A DNA stretch of 12,835 bases from Deinococcus sp. (GCA_023382135.1 JAMCQK010000193.1:1-12835); one strand, 5' to 3'; numbered from the stretch's first letter, positions 1-7,022 are shown. The notes: a model not told the origin generated them from the sequence alone. Made by a program: numbers and translations.

Positions 1-455
1 AGCAAAGCAGCGGTGAAAAGTGCAGATTTCTGATAGTGAAAGCCTCGGCCAAGCTGGTTTGCCAAATATCTTTCACGCGCAAACATCCACAGTCCGTGCG
101 TACCGATCATGAGCGCCAAAGTAACGCTGTTTGGACTTAGCAACACAGGAGGCAAACTCCACCACACAGCCCACCGGCTCCGCTTGCTCATGGCCGAAGC
201 CGTAAGTCCAAAGAGGCCAAGAGACAAGCTTGTCATTCCCCAGTTGTTCAGGGCTACAGTCCAAGCTTGATCCCGTACTTAGCCACCCAACAAGTGGATA
301 AGTCCGGGGAGGGGTGAGAACCACAAGAATTCTTCGCGGTACGGGGTGCGCCGCAAAACCAAGAAAAGCAATATGCCCAAGATGAATCCAAGCCAATCAG
401 CGGCCGGGAGGACCCAAAGAAACAACAACGAAGCTGCCAACAAAGGACTTGACAC
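1..455 (-). pseudogene. membrane protein gene interrupted by an in-frame TAA; runs off the left edge
   Basis: On the minus strand one frame reads as a continuous hydrophobic protein from a GTG at 455 to the window edge, broken only by a TAA at 279-281. The part before the stop (about 58 codons) has one or two membrane helices (rich in Leu/Phe, ending at LVLRRTPYREE). The part after it (about 92 codons with no stop) continues in the same frame with two more hydrophobic stretches separated by basic loops (AMSKRSRW, FARERYLANQ), a typical multi-pass layout. Two overlapping ORFs in other frames here have unlikely, Cys-rich composition and I reject them. I do not recognise the family. There is no good Shine-Dalgarno before the GTG, so the start is weak. 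Likely a decayed gene; alternatives are two short genes (an internal ATG lies at 236) or a sequencing error at the stop. Confidence 0.45.
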
Positions 456-509
456 ACTACATTACACTACACTGCGCTGAAACTTTCTTGTCGCCAAAGG
501 AGGGTGTTT

Positions 510-655
510 ATGAAGCGCCTGATCTTCTGGTTTTGTTTGTTCTGGCCTTCGTCGTGGCGGGGGCTGCACCCGCTGCCCAGGTAACTAGTAGGGATCCTGG
601 TGCGCTGTGTCAGGGGTACACCGACGGGGAAAATACCTACGTCCTTTGTCCCTGA
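510..655 (+). pseudogene. tiny secreted peptide gene split by a -1 frame change (broken, miscalled or recoded)
   Basis: A strong ribosome binding site (AAAGGAGGG, 496-504) sits 5 bases before ATG 510, which opens MKRLIFW, the start of a signal peptide. In that frame the protein stops after 24 codons at 582. The frame one base back continues at once with the hydrophobic core and cleavage site (LFVLAFVVAGAAPAAQ) and a polar tail with two Cys, ending at TGA 653-655. Adding a single T to the TTTT run at 531-534 joins the two into one 48-residue protein: positive n-region, hydrophobic core, AxA-type cleavage site, then a mature peptide of about 24 residues with Cys34 and Cys47. The strong start and clean signal peptide argue that this is or was a real gene. 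Possible causes are a recent frameshift, a homopolymer base-calling error, or -1 slippage on the T run. Family and function are unknown. Confidence 0.5.
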
Positions 656-722
656 GCCAGGTTCTACTGGATGAGTAAAGCCCAGCTGCTAATGTGCGGT
701 CCGTAGGGCCCTCGATTTCTTT

Positions 723-2282
723 CTACCCCAGCCGCTCATAAGCGGGCAGGGTCAGAAACTCCCTGAACTCCTTTTGCAACACCAGCTCGTCCAATAACAG
801 AGCCGCTTCCTCGAGCCTGGGAAGACCCTGTAGCTTGGCGGCTTCCTCTTGCCTTACCCGCTGGTAAAACTCCTGGTCCACCGCTTGGCCGCTCTCCAGT
901 TTGGCGCCCTTGTGGACCCACTGCCAAAGCTGCGCGCGGGAGATTTCGGCTGTGGCGGCGTCTTCCATCAAATTAAAAATGGCCACCGCGCCGCTCCCGC
1001 CAAGCCAGTGGGCCAGGTACTGCAGGCCCACCGAGACGTTGTTCCGAAGCCCAGCCTCGGTCACGGTTCCACCCGGCACATGGAAGTCGATCAGCTGTCC
1101 GGCCTCTACGCTGACTTCCTGGCGCAAGCGGCTTTTTTGATTGGGCTTGCTCCCGAGCACCCGGTCAAATACCTCCATGGCCACCGGCACCAAGTCGGGG
1201 TGTGCCACCCAGGTGCCATCGAAGCCATCGCCGGATTCGCGTTCTTTATCGGCCCGCACCGCTTTGAGCGCCCGTTCGTTTACCTCGGGATCTTTGCGGC
1301 TTGGAATAAAGGCCGCCATCCCGCCAATGGCGTGCGCGCCGCGCTTGTGGCAGGTGCGCACCAAAAGTTCCGAGTAGGCGCGCATGAACGGCACCGTCAT
1401 GGTCACCTGTGAACGGTCGGGGAACAACACATCCCGGTTGCCGAACTTTTTGATGCAGCTAAAGATGTAATCCCAGCGTCCAGCGTTCAAGCCCGCCGCG
1501 TGGTCTTTTAATTCAAACAAAATCTCTTCCATCTCAAATGCTGCTAACACGGTTTCAATCAGCACGGTGGCGCGGATAGTGCCGCGGGGAATACCCAGAT
1601 AGTCTTGAGCGAACTCAAAGACGTCGTTCCAAAGACGGGCCTCGAGGTGGCTCTCCAGCTTGGGTAGATACAAGTATGGGCCGCTGCCCCGCTCCAAAAG
1701 CTCCTGGGCGTTATGGAAAAAGTAAAGCCCAAAGTCCATCAAACCGCCGGATAAAGGTTCGCCATCCACCTGGATGTGGCGTTCCACCAGGTGCCAGCCC
1801 CTTGGCCGCACCAGCAAGGTGGCGGTCTGGTCCTGTAGCCGGTAGGCTTTGCCGTCGGGCGAGGCAAAGGAAATCGTGCGCCTGACTGCGTCCATCAGGT
1901 TTTGCTGCCCTTGAACCACGTTTTCCCAGGTGGGGGAGAGGGAGTCCTCGAGGTCCGCCATGAACACCTTGGCCCCGGAGTTCAGCGCGTTGATCATCAT
2001 CTTTCTTTCAACCGGCCCGGTAATCTCCACCCGGCGGTCGTCCAGGTCTTTGGGCGCGGGGCCCACTTTCCACTCGCCGGTTCGGATATGCTTGGTATGC
2101 GAAAGAAAATCCGGTTTTTCTCCCAGGGCAAGCCTAGCGGCCATCTCGGCCCTTCTGGCTAAAAGTCCTTTGCGAACCGGGTCGAACTCTCGGTGAAGCC
2201 CCGCCACAAAGGCTAACGCCTCGGGCGTGAATACGTTGTCAGAAGCTTGGATAGCGGGTCCTTGGATATCAATTCCCCTCAT
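723..2282 (-). CDS. aceB: malate synthase A
   Basis: Condenses glyoxylate and acetyl-CoA to malate in the cytoplasm, the second step of the glyoxylate bypass. The protein has 519 residues, close to the usual 530 of the A isoform (the G isoform is over 700). The family signature KDHAAGLNAGRWDYIF lies at 259-274. A conserved RPRGWHL (159-165) supplies the expected active-site arginine, ETV (243-245) and Asp271 fit the Mg-binding acids, and MEDAATAEISR (439-449) carries the family's general-base aspartate. The sequence is intact to the C-terminal helices. Start ATG 2282 has a GGGGGA stretch just upstream and a promoter at 2305-2333. Isocitrate lyase, its usual partner, is not in the window. The gene is transcribed alone: speH upstream has its own promoter and there are over 200 bases between them. 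No convincing hairpin terminator is visible after the stop. Confidence 0.96.
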   Translation of the reverse strand: MRGIDIQGPAIQASDNVFTPEALAFVAGLHREFDPVRKGLLARRAEMAARLALGEKPDFLSHTKHIRTGEWKVGPAPKDLDDRRVEITGPVERKMMINALNSGAKVFMADLEDSLSPTWENVVQGQQNLMDAVRRTISFASPDGKAYRLQDQTATLLVRPRGWHLVERHIQVDGEPLSGGLMDFGLYFFHNAQELLERGSGPYLYLPKLESHLEARLWNDVFEFAQDYLGIPRGTIRATVLIETVLAAFEMEEILFELKDHAAGLNAGRWDYIFSCIKKFGNRDVLFPDRSQVTMTVPFMRAYSELLVRTCHKRGAHAIGGMAAFIPSRKDPEVNERALKAVRADKERESGDGFDGTWVAHPDLVPVAMEVFDRVLGSKPNQKSRLRQEVSVEAGQLIDFHVPGGTVTEAGLRNNVSVGLQYLAHWLGGSGAVAIFNLMEDAATAEISRAQLWQWVHKGAKLESGQAVDQEFYQRVRQEEAAKLQGLPRLEEAALLLDELVLQKEFREFLTLPAYERLG

Positions 2283-2295
2283 GACTAGTCCCCCG

Positions 2296-2325
2296 TTAAG
2301 TGCAACCTAAAGCGTACTTAAGTGC
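2296..2325. repeat. paired 8-base direct repeat TTAAGTGC at the malate synthase promoter (possible operator)
   Basis: TTAAGTGC occurs exactly twice, at 2296-2303 and 2318-2325, with starts 22 bases apart, about two helical turns. One copy lies in the promoter spacer and the other just downstream of the -10. The second copy also sits in a wider near-palindrome around CTTAAGT. Such spacing suits a dimeric repressor or activator, but no regulator gene is next to it, so the operator role is inference. Confidence 0.35.
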
Positions 2326-2333
2326 TTTGTCAA
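2305..2333 (-). promoter_or_regulatory. malate synthase promoter
   Basis: On the minus strand a perfect -35 TTGACA (2328-2333) is followed after 17 bases by a weak -10 TTAGGT (2305-2310). The good -35 and poor -10 suggest help from an activator. The start of transcription would lie around 2298, leaving a leader of roughly 15 bases before the ATG at 2282. Confidence 0.5.
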
Positions 2334-2510
2334 CCAATCTAGAACTCAAACATGCCTATCCATAGTCTGTCCGTTACTGGTTAGTCAGCAGCCACCCAGG
2401 TTCAGCGATGACCTAACGGCCTGATACACGAGGGCGTTGTGATGGTGGAGTAAACACAAAGACAAAAGCCAGTCTCGAAATAAATGACCCGCCTGCGTAC
2501 ACCAGGACAA

Positions 2511-2951
2511 TCATCCGAGTCTGGCTTCCAAGTATTCCCGCTCGCCGGAGACAATCTGCCTGGCCATCTCCAGATCCTTGGGGAACTCCTTGCCCCGGTT
2601 CACCAAGTAGGTTTCGTAACGGCCAATTTCAAACCGCTCCACCAGCGAATCCACAGCTTTTGTCAGGTCGAACGCCTTGCACGAGAAGATATCAATGCTA
2701 ATGAATCTTTTAGCCGGGAAGGTATGGATGGCAATATGGCTCTCGGCAATCAACACCACACCGGTCACACCAGCGGACTCTCCCGGCTTGCCGCCAAAAC
2801 GGTGGACTAAAGGCGGAAGCACCTTGGTCATCTGCATTTCCAGCGGGAACTCGTCCAGAACCCGGCGCACCAGGTCAAAGTCGGCAAGTTTTTTGGCGTT
2901 GGCGTGATAGCCATCAAGCATGAGATGTGGCCCGAAGCCGAAGAGTTCCAA
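2511..2951 (-). CDS. speH: S-adenosylmethionine decarboxylase proenzyme (prokaryotic class)
   Basis: Decarboxylates S-adenosylmethionine to supply aminopropyl groups for spermidine and longer polyamines. It is a pyruvoyl enzyme made as a proenzyme that cleaves itself. The cleavage site is seen as AESHIAIHTFP: Glu70-Ser71, with Ser71 becoming the pyruvoyl group. His76 and Cys91 stand at the same spacing from the serine as the processing and proton-donor residues His68 and Cys83 of the Bacillus subtilis enzyme (Ser63). At 146 residues it is slightly longer than the 126-residue Bacillus form, through its N-terminus. The start is TTG 2951, because GGAGG (2959-2963) lies 7 bases upstream; an ATG at 2956 is out of frame and too close. 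The gene is divergent from sdhC and has its own strong promoter. Polyamines are important in thermophiles, which fits the proposed host. No spermidine synthase is nearby. Confidence 0.96.
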   Translation of the reverse strand: MELFGFGPHLMLDGYHANAKKLADFDLVRRVLDEFPLEMQMTKVLPPLVHRFGGKPGESAGVTGVVLIAESHIAIHTFPAKRFISIDIFSCKAFDLTKAVDSLVERFEIGRYETYLVNRGKEFPKDLEMARQIVSGEREYLEARLG

Positions 2952-2992
2952 TTCATTTCCTCCGAAGCCGGAAAGCTCCAGCGACTGAAGAC

Positions 2993-3021
2993 ATTATGGA
3001 GAGGGGGGTAGGGGCTGTCAA
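2993..3021 (-). promoter_or_regulatory. speH promoter
   Basis: On the minus strand TTGACA (3016-3021), a 17-base spacer and CATAAT (2993-2998) form a near-consensus housekeeping promoter. The spacer is very C-rich on this strand. Transcription should start near 2986, giving a leader of about 35 bases that contains the GGAGG used by the TTG start. Confidence 0.7.
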
Positions 3022-3150
3022 GAGAAAATCCGTCTTTAGAGTGATAGCCGCCGGGATTGGCATGACGCCGGGTTATGAATCTGCGTGCCGTAAGGCTCTT
3101 TTTCATCCCCAACTAGAACGCCCCCTTACCCAAATGCCCCGATTTCCACG

Positions 3151-3159
3151 TGATATATT
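3151..3159 (+). promoter_or_regulatory. extended -10 promoter of the sdhCAB operon
   Basis: TGATATATT matches the extended -10 form TGn-TATATT, and no -35 is visible at normal spacing. The predicted transcription start falls at about 3166, only a few bases before the sdhC ATG at 3170, so the mRNA would be nearly leaderless. That explains why there is no Shine-Dalgarno in front of sdhC. Confidence 0.45.
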
Positions 3160-3169
3160 TGGCAACGTT

Positions 3170-3898
3170 ATGACCGGAAAATCTCCCGCACGTCCACGGC
3201 TTACCGATCGGCGCGACTTGTGGTGGGTGGAGCCCTTGCTCACGGTAGTCACCCTGGTAGCGTTCGGCATCTACGCGCTCTGGGTGGCGCTGCAAAACCA
3301 GAACTACGAGTGGGGTCCTTACCTATCACCTTTTTATTCGCCCAAACTCGAGGCCAGCTGGTGGCCCTTCTCGTCCGCCTTCCTGGTCCTGTGGGCTCCG
3401 CTAGGGTTCCGCGCCACCTGCTACTACTACCGAAAAGCCTATTACCGGGCTTTTTTTTGGGACCCACCGGCCTGCGCGGTCGCAGAAATGCGCAAAAGCT
3501 ACACCGGTGAGCGCCAGTTCCCCTTTGTGCTCAACAATCTGCACCGTTACTTCTGGTACATCATCGTGGTGGTCACCGCCTTCCTCTGGTACGACACCGT
3601 CAGAGCCTTCTTTTTCGAGGACGGGTTTGGCGTCGGGGTGGGCAGCTTGGTGATGCTGGTTAACGTGGTGTTGCTGTCCTACTACACCTTTTCCTGCCAC
3701 TCCTTCCGCCACCTGGCGGGAGGCTGCATGGACTGCGTCTCCGCAAACAAGGTGCGTCATGGCTTGTGGAAGGGCATTAGCCAGCTGAATCTTAAGCACT
3801 CGTTATGGGCCTGGCTCAGCATGTTCTCGGTTGCCCTCACCGATGCCTACATTCGCCTGGTGGCCAGCGGGGTCATCACCGACCTGCGTATTTTCTAA
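3170..3898 (+). CDS. sdhC: succinate dehydrogenase membrane subunit, mycobacterial Sdh1-like (type F)
   Basis: Anchors the SdhAB catalytic pair in the membrane and passes electrons to quinone. The 242 residues show five hydrophobic helices (about 22-42, 66-86, 125-149, 155-176 and 208-234). It resembles the single anchor of mycobacterial Sdh1, with shared stretches as I recall them: YYRKAYYR, PPACAVAE, a TGE...FP...N.HRYF run, SCHSxRH and LTDxYIxLVASG. The mycobacterial protein binds a membrane-embedded Rieske-type [2Fe-2S] cluster through Cys and His. Candidate ligands here are Cys84, Cys102, His125, Cys176, His177, His181 and His210. An extra CxxC (Cys186, Cys189) follows directly. ATG 3170 is chosen because it opens the conserved region just after the extended -10; the frame is open further upstream, but that part overlaps the speH promoter and is not protein-like. 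sdhA follows after 11 bases, in order C-A-B as in mycobacterial sdh1. Confidence 0.85.
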   Translation: MTGKSPARPRLTDRRDLWWVEPLLTVVTLVAFGIYALWVALQNQNYEWGPYLSPFYSPKLEASWWPFSSAFLVLWAPLGFRATCYYYRKAYYRAFFWDPPACAVAEMRKSYTGERQFPFVLNNLHRYFWYIIVVVTAFLWYDTVRAFFFEDGFGVGVGSLVMLVNVVLLSYYTFSCHSFRHLAGGCMDCVSANKVRHGLWKGISQLNLKHSLWAWLSMFSVALTDAYIRLVASGVITDLRIF

Positions 3899-3909
3899 GG
3901 GGGAGATTA

Positions 3910-5715
3910 GTGGAACGCTACGAAACTTTCGAATATGACGTGCTGGTAGTTGGCGCTGGCGGCTCCGGTCTGCGCGCGGCGATTGCGGCCATGGAACAAG
4001 GTGCCCGTGTGGGCATGGTCAGTAAATCCCTCCTGGGTAAGGCCCACACCGTGATGGCTGAAGGCGGCGTGGCCGCGGCTTTGGGCAACGTGCGCCCGGA
4101 AGATAACTGGAAAGTCCATTTCCGTGACACCCTCAAGGGCGGGGGGATGCTCAACAACTGGAAGATGGTGCAGAACTACGCCCAAGAAGCTCCCGAACGG
4201 GTGCTGGAACTGGAACGCTGGGGCGCGGTATTCGACCGTACGCCCGATGGCCGCATCAACCAGCGCAACTTTGGCGGCCACTTCTTTCCGCGACTGGCGC
4301 ACGTGGGGGACCGAACCGGCCTCGAGATGATCCGCACCCTGCAAGACCAAGCGGTCAAGATGGGCGTGAACGTTCACATGGAAACTACCATTACCCGCTT
4401 GTTGCAAGAAGGCAGCGCGGTTAACGGCGCTTTTGGTTTTGACCGGCGCAGCGGAAAGTTCCTGGCGTTCAAGGCCAAGGCCATTGTGATCGCCACCGGC
4501 GGCCTCGGGCGCATCTACAAAATCACCTCGAATTCTTGGGAATGTACCGGTGACGGTTTTGCGCTGGCCAGCATGGTGGGAGCCGACCTCATCGACATGG
4601 AGTTCATTCAGTTCCACCCTACCGGCATGATCTGGCCTACCGGCGTGATGGGCATTCTGGTTACCGAGGGAGTGCGCGGCGAAGGCGGCGTGCTCAAGAA
4701 CAATCAGGGCAAGCGCTTCATGTTTGATAATGTCCCAGACCGTTATAAAGGTGAATTTGCCGAGACCGAGGAAGAAGCGGACCGCTGGCTTGAGGGTGAT
4801 CGCGAAGCCCGCAGGCCACCCGAGCTGCTCACGCGTGACGTGGTTGCTCGCGCCATTCGCATGGAGGTAAATGAGGGCCGGGGCAGCCCGCACGGCGGCG
4901 CCTACCTGGACATTGCCTCCCGCCGCAGCGCCGACTACATCAAGAAAAAGCTTCCCAGCATGTACCACCAGTTCATGAAGCTGGCGAACCTGGACATCAC
5001 CAAAGAGCCGATGGAAGTCGGTCCCACCAGCCACTATATGATGGGTGGCATCAAGGTTGACCCGGACTCCCAGGCCACCACCGTGCCAGGCTTATTTGCC
5101 GCCGGTGAGGTAGCGGGCGGGTTGCACGGCGCCAACCGGCTCGGCGGCAATTCACTTTCAGACCTCTTGGTGTTTGGCCGCAGGGCGGGCCTGGCAGCCG
5201 CCGAGTTTGCCTCGAAGAAATCTTCTTGGAGCAGTTTGGATGATTCTGAAATAGCCCAGTGCCTGAGCGAAGCCTTAGCCCCCTTTTCCCGCGCGCAAGG
5301 CGAGAACCCGTTTGCCATCATGCAAGACCTGCGCAACAGCATGCAGAAGAATGCGGGCATCATGCGGGTGGAAGACGAGCTCAACGAGCAGCTGGATATC
5401 ATCCGTAAGCTTAAAGTTCGCGCGCACAACGCGGCGGCCGCGGGTGGCCGGGAGTACAACCCCGGCTGGCACACTGCGCTGGATCTCCCGCTCATGCTGG
5501 AAGTGGCGGAAGCCGTAGTACTCGCGGCAGCGGCGCGCAAGGAAAGCCGTGGCGGCCATGCCCGCCTCGACTACCCGGAACCTGATCCCGCCTTTGCCAC
5601 GGTGAACCACCTGGTCCGCCGGAAGCAAGGAGTGTTGGCGGTAGAGACGGCCCCCCTGCCTGTAATGCCGGGGGAACTCAAAGAAATCGCGGATGCGAAA
5701 GGAGCGGTGAGCTAA
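3910..5715 (+). CDS. sdhA: succinate dehydrogenase/fumarate reductase flavoprotein subunit
   Basis: Oxidises succinate to fumarate in the TCA cycle and passes electrons to covalently bound FAD. The 601-residue protein is of normal family length. The Rossmann motif GAGGSG is at 15-20. His46 in KAHTVMAEGGVAA is the residue expected to bond FAD. The active-site set is present: HPTG (236-239), TEGVRGEGG (252-260), Arg309 in LTRDVV, His375 in SHYMMGGI and Arg410 in ANRLGGNS. FAD contacts in LFAAGEVAGGLHGANR are also seen. The start is GTG 3910: AAGGGGGAG (3897-3905) lies just before it and MERYETFEYD leads directly into the FAD fold; the frame is open farther upstream but overlaps sdhC. sdhB follows two bases after the stop, so the two are surely co-transcribed. 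Confidence 0.97.
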   Translation: MERYETFEYDVLVVGAGGSGLRAAIAAMEQGARVGMVSKSLLGKAHTVMAEGGVAAALGNVRPEDNWKVHFRDTLKGGGMLNNWKMVQNYAQEAPERVLELERWGAVFDRTPDGRINQRNFGGHFFPRLAHVGDRTGLEMIRTLQDQAVKMGVNVHMETTITRLLQEGSAVNGAFGFDRRSGKFLAFKAKAIVIATGGLGRIYKITSNSWECTGDGFALASMVGADLIDMEFIQFHPTGMIWPTGVMGILVTEGVRGEGGVLKNNQGKRFMFDNVPDRYKGEFAETEEEADRWLEGDREARRPPELLTRDVVARAIRMEVNEGRGSPHGGAYLDIASRRSADYIKKKLPSMYHQFMKLANLDITKEPMEVGPTSHYMMGGIKVDPDSQATTVPGLFAAGEVAGGLHGANRLGGNSLSDLLVFGRRAGLAAAEFASKKSSWSSLDDSEIAQCLSEALAPFSRAQGENPFAIMQDLRNSMQKNAGIMRVEDELNEQLDIIRKLKVRAHNAAAAGGREYNPGWHTALDLPLMLEVAEAVVLAAAARKESRGGHARLDYPEPDPAFATVNHLVRRKQGVLAVETAPLPVMPGELKEIADAKGAVS

Positions 5716-5717
5716 CT

Positions 5718-6464
5718 ATGTCTTCGGCGACCTTCAGAGTTTTCCGCGGCGATGCCCAGGGTGGCGCGCTGCAAGACTATTCCATTGAGGTGCAAGAGGG
5801 CATGGTGGTGCTGGATGCTATTCACCTGATCCAGGCCGAGCAGGCGCCGGACCTTGCCGTGCGCTGGAACTGCAAGGCGGGCAAGTGCGGTTCGTGTGGA
5901 GCCGAGGTCAACGGAAAACCTAAACTGATGTGCATGACCAGGCTGGACGAGCTCGACCTGAGCCAGCCCGTTACCGTGCGGCCCATGCACTCCTTTCCGG
6001 TGATCCGCGACCTTGCTACCGACGTTTCGTGGAACTACGAGGTCAACAAAAAAATTGCACCCTTTAGCCCCGCGCCCAATACCGACTGGCGTATGAAGCA
6101 AGAGGACGTTGAACGGGTGCAAGAGTTTAGGAAGTGTATCGAGTGCTTCTTGTGCCAGAACGTCTGCCATGTGATCCGTGAGCACGACAAGAAAGATGGC
6201 TTTATCGGGCCCAGGTTCTTGGTACGCACCGCCGGTTTGGAGATGCATCCTCTGGATACCGCTAACCGCCTTCAGTTTCTCAAGGACGAGGGCGGCATTG
6301 GTTACTGCAACATCACTAAGTGCTGCACCGATGTCTGCCCCGAAGACATCCACATCACCGACAACGCTATCATCCCCTTGAAAGAACGCGTGGTGGATGA
6401 GTTCTATGACCCGGTGCTGGGATTCTTCCGCAGATTGTTTGCTTCTAAACCGCGCGTGCAATAG
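5718..6464 (+). CDS. sdhB: succinate dehydrogenase/fumarate reductase iron-sulfur subunit
   Basis: Carries electrons from the FAD of SdhA to the membrane subunit through three iron-sulfur clusters. In its 248 residues the N-terminal ferredoxin domain holds the [2Fe-2S] ligands Cys52, Cys57, Cys60 and Cys72. The C-terminal domain holds [4Fe-4S] ligands Cys140, Cys143, Cys146 and Cys207, and [3Fe-4S] ligands Cys150, Cys197 and Cys203. The spacing agrees exactly with E. coli SdhB. An additional Cys202 sits beside the 3Fe-4S ligand. The ATG is two bases after the sdhA stop; GGAG at 5701-5704 is rather far upstream, so translational coupling is likely. The stop is followed 13 bases later by the operon terminator. 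Confidence 0.97.
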   Translation: MSSATFRVFRGDAQGGALQDYSIEVQEGMVVLDAIHLIQAEQAPDLAVRWNCKAGKCGSCGAEVNGKPKLMCMTRLDELDLSQPVTVRPMHSFPVIRDLATDVSWNYEVNKKIAPFSPAPNTDWRMKQEDVERVQEFRKCIECFLCQNVCHVIREHDKKDGFIGPRFLVRTAGLEMHPLDTANRLQFLKDEGGIGYCNITKCCTDVCPEDIHITDNAIIPLKERVVDEFYDPVLGFFRRLFASKPRVQ

Positions 6465-6477
6465 TTGTTGTTTTCAT

Positions 6478-6505
6478 GGGTGTGGTCATCTCCACACCCT
6501 TTTTT
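6478..6505 (+). terminator. Rho-independent terminator of sdhCAB
   Basis: A perfect 8-base-pair stem, GGGTGTGG (6478-6485) with CCACACCC (6492-6499), a 6-base loop and a run of six T (6500-6505) follow the sdhB stop. This closes the operon. Confidence 0.9.
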
Positions 6506-6970
6506 ATTTGCCGTGATCGTGCCGGACTACAGTACTCTCATGAAGCTGAGCAGCCGAAAGGAGAAAATTTCAACTATCAATTCTCTCGCCGCGAGGAAAA
6601 TTGTGATCTCGTCAAGAGGCCGGGGTGTCTTTATCGTGCGCGAATTTTGGGTCTGACTTGCGGTACTGCTGGCACTGCCAGTTTTGGCGAATGTTTGTGC
6701 GGAGGCGGGCTGCGGACCAGATATTCTGGATGCGCTATCATGCACATGGATTCATTCTGATAGATGGATAGTATCGGCGAAGACGGCCTCGAGGCCGCCC
6801 ATTAACCGTAACAAGAATTTGCCGAAGAGCTGTAGCGGCATCCAACCATTTCCACTCTCCGGTTCTCAACCGCGGCAGGATTCGCGGGCAAAAAATCGCT
6901 GCACTCGAGTGCCGACAAGACGCGCAGTCTGGACCTAGGGGTTGTATCTTGCATGTTTACGCGCACAATA
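6506..6970. other. gene-poor interval with only weak coding signs
   Basis: No convincing gene lies between the sdh terminator and the next promoter. One plus-strand frame from ATG 6540 stays open to 6938 apart from a TGA at 6654-6656. Just after that stop it reads LAVLLALPVLANVCA, which looks like a signal-peptide core with a cleavage site, followed by EAGCGPD. This could be the remnant of a secreted protein gene, but the downstream composition (many Arg, Ser and Pro) is not protein-like, so I do not call it. Two perfect palindromes centred on CTCGAG are present: CGGCCTCGAGGCCG (6784-6797) and GCACTCGAGTGC (6901-6912). No RNA gene is recognisable. Confidence 0.4.
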
Positions 6971-6972
6971 TG

Positions 6973-6981
6973 TGGTATATT
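6973..6981 (+). promoter_or_regulatory. extended -10 promoter of the Lys-rich protein gene
   Basis: TGGTATATT again matches TGn-TATATT, like the one before sdhC; no clear -35 sits at normal spacing. The predicted start at about 6988 coincides with the first base of the leader hairpin, leaving a leader of about 58 bases. Confidence 0.5.
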
Positions 6982-6987
6982 TAAGTC

Positions 6988-7022
6988 AGTGGAGAGACAA
7001 CAGGAAGTTAGTCCCCTCCACT
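6988..7022 (+). promoter_or_regulatory. 5' leader hairpin ahead of the Lys-rich protein gene
   Basis: AGTGGAG (6988-6994) pairs with CTCCACT (7016-7022), and after a small internal loop GAC (6996-6998) pairs with GTC (7011-7013), leaving a 12-base loop. The stem begins at the predicted transcription start and ends 8 bases before the Shine-Dalgarno GAGGAGG (7031-7037). It could stabilise the mRNA 5' end or control translation; it has no T tract and is not a terminator. Confidence 0.5.

Noticed and set aside
449..454. TTGACA as a -35 box for the tiny secreted peptide gene
   Set aside because: No acceptable -10 lies 15 to 19 bases downstream (only GC-rich sequence around 470-478).
73..457. Two overlapping minus-strand ORFs of 107 and 67 codons
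   Set aside because: Their composition is unlike a protein (many Cys and Trp, no coherent helices); the remaining minus-strand frame gives a clean membrane-protein pattern across the same bases.
2440..2510. Terminator after speH (weak CCTG/CAGG hairpin)
   Set aside because: The stem is only 4 base pairs and the following sequence is not a proper T tract.
2927..3169. N-terminal extension of the sdhC reading frame by about 81 codons
   Set aside because: It overlaps the speH start region and promoter, is not like any SdhC, and the conserved protein begins at ATG 3170 just after an extended -10.
3907..5034. 375-codon minus-strand ORF opposite sdhA
   Set aside because: It is the antisense shadow of a certain sdhA gene in GC-rich DNA, rich in His and Ala, without recognisable motifs or a ribosome site.
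6476..6760. 94-codon plus-strand ORF just after sdhB
   Set aside because: It starts inside the terminator hairpin and has Cys/Gly-rich, low-plausibility composition.
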